Origin: Limnoperna fortunei
Lineage: Eukaryota > Mollusca > Bivalvia > Mytilida > Modiolidae
DNA length: 64,000 nt
Reading direction: 5' to 3'
Assembly: GCA_944474755.1 (NCBI GenBank)
Contig: OX104119.1
Span: 47,923,657 to 47,987,656 of the forward strand
Shown: in pieces, positions 58,426 through 64,000 of the stretch
Numbering within the stretch: position 1 is the first letter of the stretch
Layout: each line of letters starts with the position of its first letter
Program-made: the position numbers and the translations under genes
The notes under the pieces: generated by a model
Database searches by the model: none
What the model was told of the DNA's origin: nothing
What the model saw: the letters and a program-made list of their open reading frames with translations, nothing else

Positions 58426-60329
58426 AATTGAAAGTTTGGTTCTGGGATGATGATCGGTACATGTAATTAGGCTATCAGAACCATTATCTATTGCCCATGT
58501 CTGAATCAATTTTCTCTTGTAGAGTAACAGTACTCGAATACACTTAATCTTACCATCCATTTCTCAAATATGTGGAAGTGAATGACTGGCATGCAGGCAA
58601 TCCATGCACATATGAAGCTAAATCAATGAATCGAAATAAATTACTTGTTTTCCTTTCACATCTAGTGCATACATTTGAAGTTGGACATTCTTTCTGTACA
58701 CTGGGACAGTATTGGGAGGGTTCCCAGTGCTCGAGCCACAGAGCAGCCCAGCGCGTCCCCGGGTGGCGGATAAGGAAGGTTTATTTGTATATTAAGAATA
58801 CAAGTGTTTAACTAAATGTTGTACTTATGTTTTAGCCCTTCTTAGAGTGTTTTATGGAATGTACATATGTAAAATAAATGTACTGGTACACTGATTACAT
58901 TGAACATTTAATTCTGCCTTCGATATAACAAAAATGTAATTTGTATCTATAATTCGATCCAAGATTGAGTATTCAACCGGTGTTCAACTACAGCAATTAT
59001 TTTTAAGTATATCAACCTAGCATTCAACTCAGAAAAATTACAAGACCTGGTGTTCAACCAATCTTCAATTTCATAAAATAAAAACTTGTAGTATTCAAAT
59101 AATTTTAAACTTTCATTTCGTAGTATTCAACTAGCATTCAACTATTTATTCTTGTTGCCTGATTACTCAACCAACGTTCCACTTTTTAAAAAGTGGAATA
59201 CTAAAGAAAAAAGCATTCAATTGATCTCCTAAGAAGGACAGTGTTTAATGTGTATTCAATTGAATATTAGTTGAAACATGTACTTTTCTGTTTCATTTGG
59301 GAGCTAACAATTTTCGTTGCAGCGCTAACGAATCGCTGTCTGATTCTTTACTGTAATCGTCTGAATTCGTTCCTCCAACATCTGACGAGTGCGAATCCAA
59401 ATCGTCCATCTCCGTACCTTTACTGGTCCGACTGTTCCTATTCTCCTGCTTACTTTTCTGTAATATCGCTAAATTACTGTCTGCAAGAGTTCAAGTAAAA
59501 GTTCAATTCTAGTTCAAAGGTTGAATTTCTATAGGTAAAGGACAAACAGATGTGCTGATTGATAAGTCTAGTCGATGTAATCTACTGTGTTATCTTGATC
59601 AGTTGTTTTAAACAGACGTGTTGTGTCTATATTACCCATGCATAATTAACCCATATAAATCTTACAATGGCGACGAAGATATAAAAAAAATAGAATTATA
59701 AAGGACTAGAAAAACAAAACATTGCCTAATTTTCAGACTTCTCCCGTATCAGAACCAAACGCTGAAGTTCGACGGAACAAATGCGTCAGCCGCCTAGAGA
59801 ACCTATTTAGTGGATTATTATTAAAGATACGAACAAACAAAAAGCATTATTACTCCATTGTGGCAGATCACCATAACAAAAATATCGAAGTAATCATAAA
59901 TTACTAGAAATACAAAAATGATGATGGTTAGATCTGGAAATTAGCATATATTAGATTGGTTCTGTGACATAGACCACATTTATTACACATAGACTTACAC
60001 AAGTCCCTTTGAAATTTGTTTTGCTATTACAAAGATAGATTTCAACATTTCTTATACTATCCACTTGTGTAGAAAGTGTCGAAGGAATTAAAAAACATTG
60101 ATGAAAATGACTCTTCATAAGTGATGCTAATAGGAAAACAACAATAACTAATTACAATGGTTTTGAAAAAGATTGGTAAATGTTGCAATTTCAAATGAGA
60201 GCAAAACAATGCAGCCTGTACATGTCAGTTGGCTTTCTAAAATTGTTTTTTGGTATGAATTAGCATCAACATATTTACGTTTTGACAATATACATGTATA
60301 ATTTAGTATATATTCAATGTCTAAAAATA
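58426..60329. other. no gene recognised; repeated TTCAAC words
   Basis: 58970-59260 repeats GTATTCAAC and CATTCAACT about ten times with irregular spacing. No coding domain. Confidence 0.35.
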
Positions 60330-60840
60330 TGAAATGGTTGGGTGCAAAGCAAGTAACTTAATAAATGTGGAATGGTTTACAATTTGTTTAAAGAAATTTT
60401 GGGATATGTGTCAAAAATGTAGGAGGGTTACACAAAAACTACTATGATCGAAAAAAATTTCCTAAACAAATGAGTTAGTTCCACGTCTGAAAAAAATGAA
60501 AAGAAATCATCAAACAATTCCATAATAAAGTTACACAGCTTTAATGTGTGTACAGTCTTTCTGCGAAGTTCGGTTTTTTATAACACAGGTATCTGGGTTG
60601 AAACTAGTAGGAGGAGTTGATTACGCAAATAAGGTACCATCTTCTATCAATTTGCTAAAAAATGACTTCCCAAGTCTGGAAAAATGGGTAAATTTCCTAA
60701 AAAAAATTCCATAATACGGGAACATAACTTCAATATGAGTGCTATCTTTCTGTGAAGTTTCAGGGATCTGGGTTGAAAGCTTAGGTGAAGTTGATCACAC
60801 ACAAAATACGTACCCTGTTTCCCTGCCATCAGCACATACC
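60330..60840 (+). repeat. second, more diverged copy of family C
   Basis: Opens GGTTGGGTGCAAAGCAAGTA, resembling the head of 6520-7068, and carries two units with TGGTTTACAATTTGTT, GGATCTGGGTTGAAA and GTAGGAGGAGTTGATTACGC. The right terminus is lost. Confidence 0.65.
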
Positions 60841-60859
60841 TCAGCTGGTGTAGCTGATG

Positions 60860-61640
60860 ATGTACTTTTAGTTCAAGCTAAAGTTTTAGTTGATCTACAA
60901 GTTCAAGTTGGATATCGAGTTAAATTTCAAATTTGGGTAGGAATTCAATTTACCCTTCGTGTTGACCATCCAAACTAAACCTCGAGGATGACTTCGAGTT
61001 AAGAGTTCAAGTTCACGTTAAACTTCAGGTTAACTTGTTCGTTATTTTTGGGGAATAGAAACAATTAAGGTACTTTTGGGGGTGCATTCATTGTTAGACT
61101 TATCCAAACAAAAATTATACTAAATAATAATAAGAAATTAGTTGCCCCCTCCCTGGATACAGTTCACAACATAGCAAAGTACAATTATTACATGTTGCAC
61201 ACATGTGGAGCTTAACCTTTGCAGTTCCAATGAGTGCTTGCAAAGTCACATACACAAGTTAAAAATTTTGCTGTTTGTACCTGATAACATATGATTTAAT
61301 AGTGTCTCATACTTTGTTTGTTGATTTAACATCCCAAAAGGAAGCCTTGCTCATCTTCTAAGGATATCATGATACACATGTAAATTTAAATGTAACTACG
61401 TTTGTCAAGAAGATTAATTTTAATCCCCTTTAACAATATTTTTAAAAGGGGTGTCTGTTAAACAAAATGACTCTAAATATACAAATAATTATATGAATTT
61501 AACTTCAAACTCCTACTCCCAACTAGAATTTAACTCATATTATCAAGTCGAAGTGTCACTCTCATTCAACTCGAACTCCGAATAGAACTTGAAATAAAAA
61601 GTTCAGCTGAAACTCTAACTTGATGATCCCTACAACTATA
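60860..61640. repeat. degenerate AAGTTC / GAACTT arrays flanking a 460-bp spacer
   Basis: 60870-61035 is full of GTTCAAGTT-like words (AGTTCAAGCTAAAGTTTTAG, GAGTTAAGAGTTCAAGTTCA). 61500-61640 is full of the complementary AACTCGAACTTGAA words. The two could pair loosely as a stem. No coding content between. Confidence 0.5.
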
Positions 61641-62202
61641 ACTTGCACATTTTGCAACCGAATAAAAATTCATCCACGATCACTTTTACTTTACCACAGT
61701 AACATTGATAGTTTTTCCGACGCAGTCGGTATATTTTCGAATTGTGACCTTTGAACTAAAAGACGCTTATCCATGGTAAAGTACTGTTATTGAAGACAAA
61801 CTTGCATTTTGATTGGACAAAAATAGTAAAAAGTTCTGCGTTCGACGAATTAACTTAAATATGCCCAAAAATACATCATCATTTCTATTTCATGAATAAT
61901 TCAATTAAATTGTGGTTCATAATCAATTGTTGGCAATATTTACACTCTATAAACTCACGTTAATACCAAAGACTGTCAGTTAGAACTGATTTAAGTAATA
62001 TTTATGACTACAATGCATACGAAGATGTAACGTGTTTTAGCCGAACGCAATATAACCCACGCTAACTTTCGCGCGATTTTACTCTCACTATATTGTTGTT
62101 GTTGACCTGACGAATAGAAGAAAGAAGAAATGGAAGCCAATTATTACTCTGATACTTTACACTGATTAATAGATTCCTGCTTCGAATGGTAAGATAATAA
62201 CA
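61641..62202. other. upstream of the Helitron coding region
   Basis: The Helitron 5' terminus (TC after a host A) should lie here or upstream but could not be fixed by eye. Nothing else seen. Confidence 0.3.
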
Positions 62203-64000
62203 ATGAAAGTGTACAGTGGCCATTTTCACCAGGGACAAATTGTCTCGAACTTCGCAGGGTTTCAATGCACTGCCATAGCTCTATACGCGTTATTATCAAT
62301 CTTCCGTGTAAACAGCCCTCAACTCAGTGATGTGTTACCCCTTATTTTGTTGATAACATCGTTTCGGACGGGCACTCGCTCTAAAGTGAAATTATTGGCC
62401 ATTCAAGTGATCCAACACCAAGGTATTTGGGGCATTGGGAATTGCCAGCGTTCATACAACGCAGTAATGATTTGTCTGAAATACATCGGTTTGACAACAT
62501 ATTTTTTGGAACTGTTGGCATGGATTCAAATTACCCAATTACCACAGTAACTATTGAAGAAGCTCTACACATGGCCTTCTCAATATCAAACTATTATCTT
62601 TGCACACTCGGTACCAATTCTCTAGCTGTCTTTAGGTATGAAGGACACGAACAGTGGTTTTTATTTGATTTACATTCACGTAATTAAACAGTTACCACCA
62701 GTTCACAAGGGACAGCAGTAACCATTGAATGTTCTACCTTGGATGATTGTCTTCAATTCATTAATGAAAACTTTTATGGTATGCCCTTTGAAATTACACC
62801 TGTTATTTTTTATCAACTCAACACCCGAAGTATTCATTTAGAAAGAACTTCAGATCATGTAAACAATTCATGTACATCTTCTATTGATCATGAGGAGGAT
62901 ACAGCCCTTATCTCCAGGCCAAGACGTTGGTATAAAATCTATAAATGTTGACATCAAACTATTAAAAGGAGACCAGAGGAAGTATGAAGAGCAAATAAGA
63001 GAGGCAGTAAAAAGCTATTGTGACTGTTGTTTCAAAGTATTATTTGCTGACCAAGTTAAGAAAATGCCAAGAACTTTTTCTTTTACACTAAAGAATGGGA
63101 CAATCATTAATAAGAACTCGTAAGTATGTAATAAATGACCAATTTAAATCGCCAAATAAATTCACAGACAACAACTTGTATGCAGGTATTGTTCCAGACT
63201 TGATGTAATTCGGCGAAGACTCGTCAGTCAAACATTCATGACAATTGTTGTTCTTCCTGGGGTCAATATGCAGAAAAGGGGTTAACTATTCATTTTCCTT
63301 GAGATTCTCATTCATATTTCCAATCATTGCAAAATGTGTTTAATAGAACTCAACTGATCGCAAGCCACTTGAATAAACGCACACAATTTGATTGTATACC
63401 TGTTGAAAAGTTAGTAAACTTTGATGAAGTAAAATCAGCAATTTCATGGTTGAAAGAAAACAATATTTTGTATATTAACTACCCAAATTTGCTTAACACA
63501 ACATGTTTAAATGGGGACAAAGTTACTAGTGATGAAATATGTCACGAGACACTCAAAATTTTAAGGTCTGGAAATGAAACTGGCACCGTTTCAATTGACT
63601 ACTCCATACCAGATATTAACATCACTACTTTTTTAAGAAAAGATGCCAAGTTGGAAATACCTGTACAATTTGACAAACCTATTTGGTTATCACAAATACC
63701 TCATGGGGAAGAACTTGCATATCCTTGGCTGTTTCCATTTGGGAAAGGTGGTATTTCTAATGACAGACCAACAAATTATCCATACTGGTCTATTTTCAAT
63801 ATCGACTATATAATAAGGATGATAGATGGAGAAAAAATATTACATATTTAATGTATGCAGTTAATCACATGGAACAGTCTAAATTGACAAACCAAATTGA
63901 AATCCAGATGCGTTTGCAGAAGTCTGGTTCTTTAACAGCTAGTTCTCTTTGTCAACAGTTAAATTTACCAAAGATCAAGCAGAATTCATTTATGTTTATG
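62203..64000 (+). pseudogene. Helitron protein, N-terminal half, with OTU-like protease domain (runs off window)
   Basis: 62203-62690 holds an OTU/Peptidase C76-like domain: FHQGQIVSNFAGFQCTAIAL with the candidate catalytic cysteine in QC, then TIEEALHMAFSISNYYLCTL, and LFDLHSRN with the candidate histidine (families usually read DPHSRN). 63327-63851 and on holds the Helitron N-terminal helicase-like region: LSQIPHGEELAYPWLFPFGK, then KDDRWRKNITYLMYAVNHM in another frame, then IQMRLQKSGSL. Frameshifts (about 62340, 63785), in-frame stops (62391 region, 62686) and breaks between the segments show decay. Rep and helicase proper lie beyond the window. Such proteases are known in animal Helitron proteins. 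Confidence 0.75.

Overview
The window looks like genomic DNA from a bivalve (or related) mollusc. It is AT-rich with long non-coding stretches. Genes have GT-AG introns and there are no bacterial-style operons. The repeats are of kinds I associate with bivalves: a tRNA-derived SINE ending in GTGGCGTTAAA, non-coding elements headed by CCGTCCGTC repeats, BEL/Pao, I/Nimb-type LINEs, Harbinger and Helitron. The species assignment is inference from memory of repeat styles. I see no ordinary single-copy host gene, rRNA or CRISPR array; nearly every interpretable stretch is a mobile element, intact, broken or nested in another.

Layout. 1-361: 3' fragment of a LINE whose long copy is at 47.4-53.6 kb. 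829-12275: an 11.4-kb Harbinger transposon with 23-bp terminal inverted repeats (TIRs) and two convergent intron-containing genes, a HARBI1-type DDE nuclease on + (4 exons, one frameshift in a T9 run) and a Myb/SANT-like partner on - (7 exons, open throughout, 289 codons). Several MITE-like elements and a THAP-domain start lie in their introns. 13.0-20.0 kb: a CCGTCCGTC-type repeat, a minus-strand three-exon unknown (one apparent frameshift), and a dead L2/CR1-like LINE. 20.65-29.7 kb: a decayed BEL/Pao retrotransposon cut in two by a 5.6-kb DNA transposon (22894-28495) with ~60-bp TIRs, a 13-bp target duplication and a decayed RecQ-type helicase. 31.3-33.1 kb: LINE ends and tRNA-like relics.

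33257-37237: a 3,981-bp near-perfect palindrome, a foldback-type element whose arms hold ~250-bp tandem repeats. It sits inside a tRNA-derived SINE and is flanked by the 8-bp duplication TCACGTGA. 37.5-47.3 kb: LINE ends, several families of tandem-unit non-coding elements, and a SWIM/YqaJ-like protein fragment. 47.4-53.6 kb: an almost full-length but inactivated RNase H-bearing LINE with zinc-knuckle ORF1 and EN-RT-RNase H ORF2, whose 3' end resembles the SINE tails. 54-62 kb: mostly unrecognised DNA with repeats. 62.2 kb to the end: the 5' part of a Helitron coding region with an OTU-like cysteine-protease domain, running off the window and frameshifted.

The pieces work as transposition modules rather than a host pathway. 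The two Harbinger genes would act together as nuclease plus DNA-binding factor. The LINE machinery plausibly mobilises the SINEs that share its tail. The foldback element has no coding capacity and must be mobilised in trans. The most notable objects are the foldback palindrome, the RecQ-bearing transposon with its long target duplication, and the Harbinger with an intact Myb gene.
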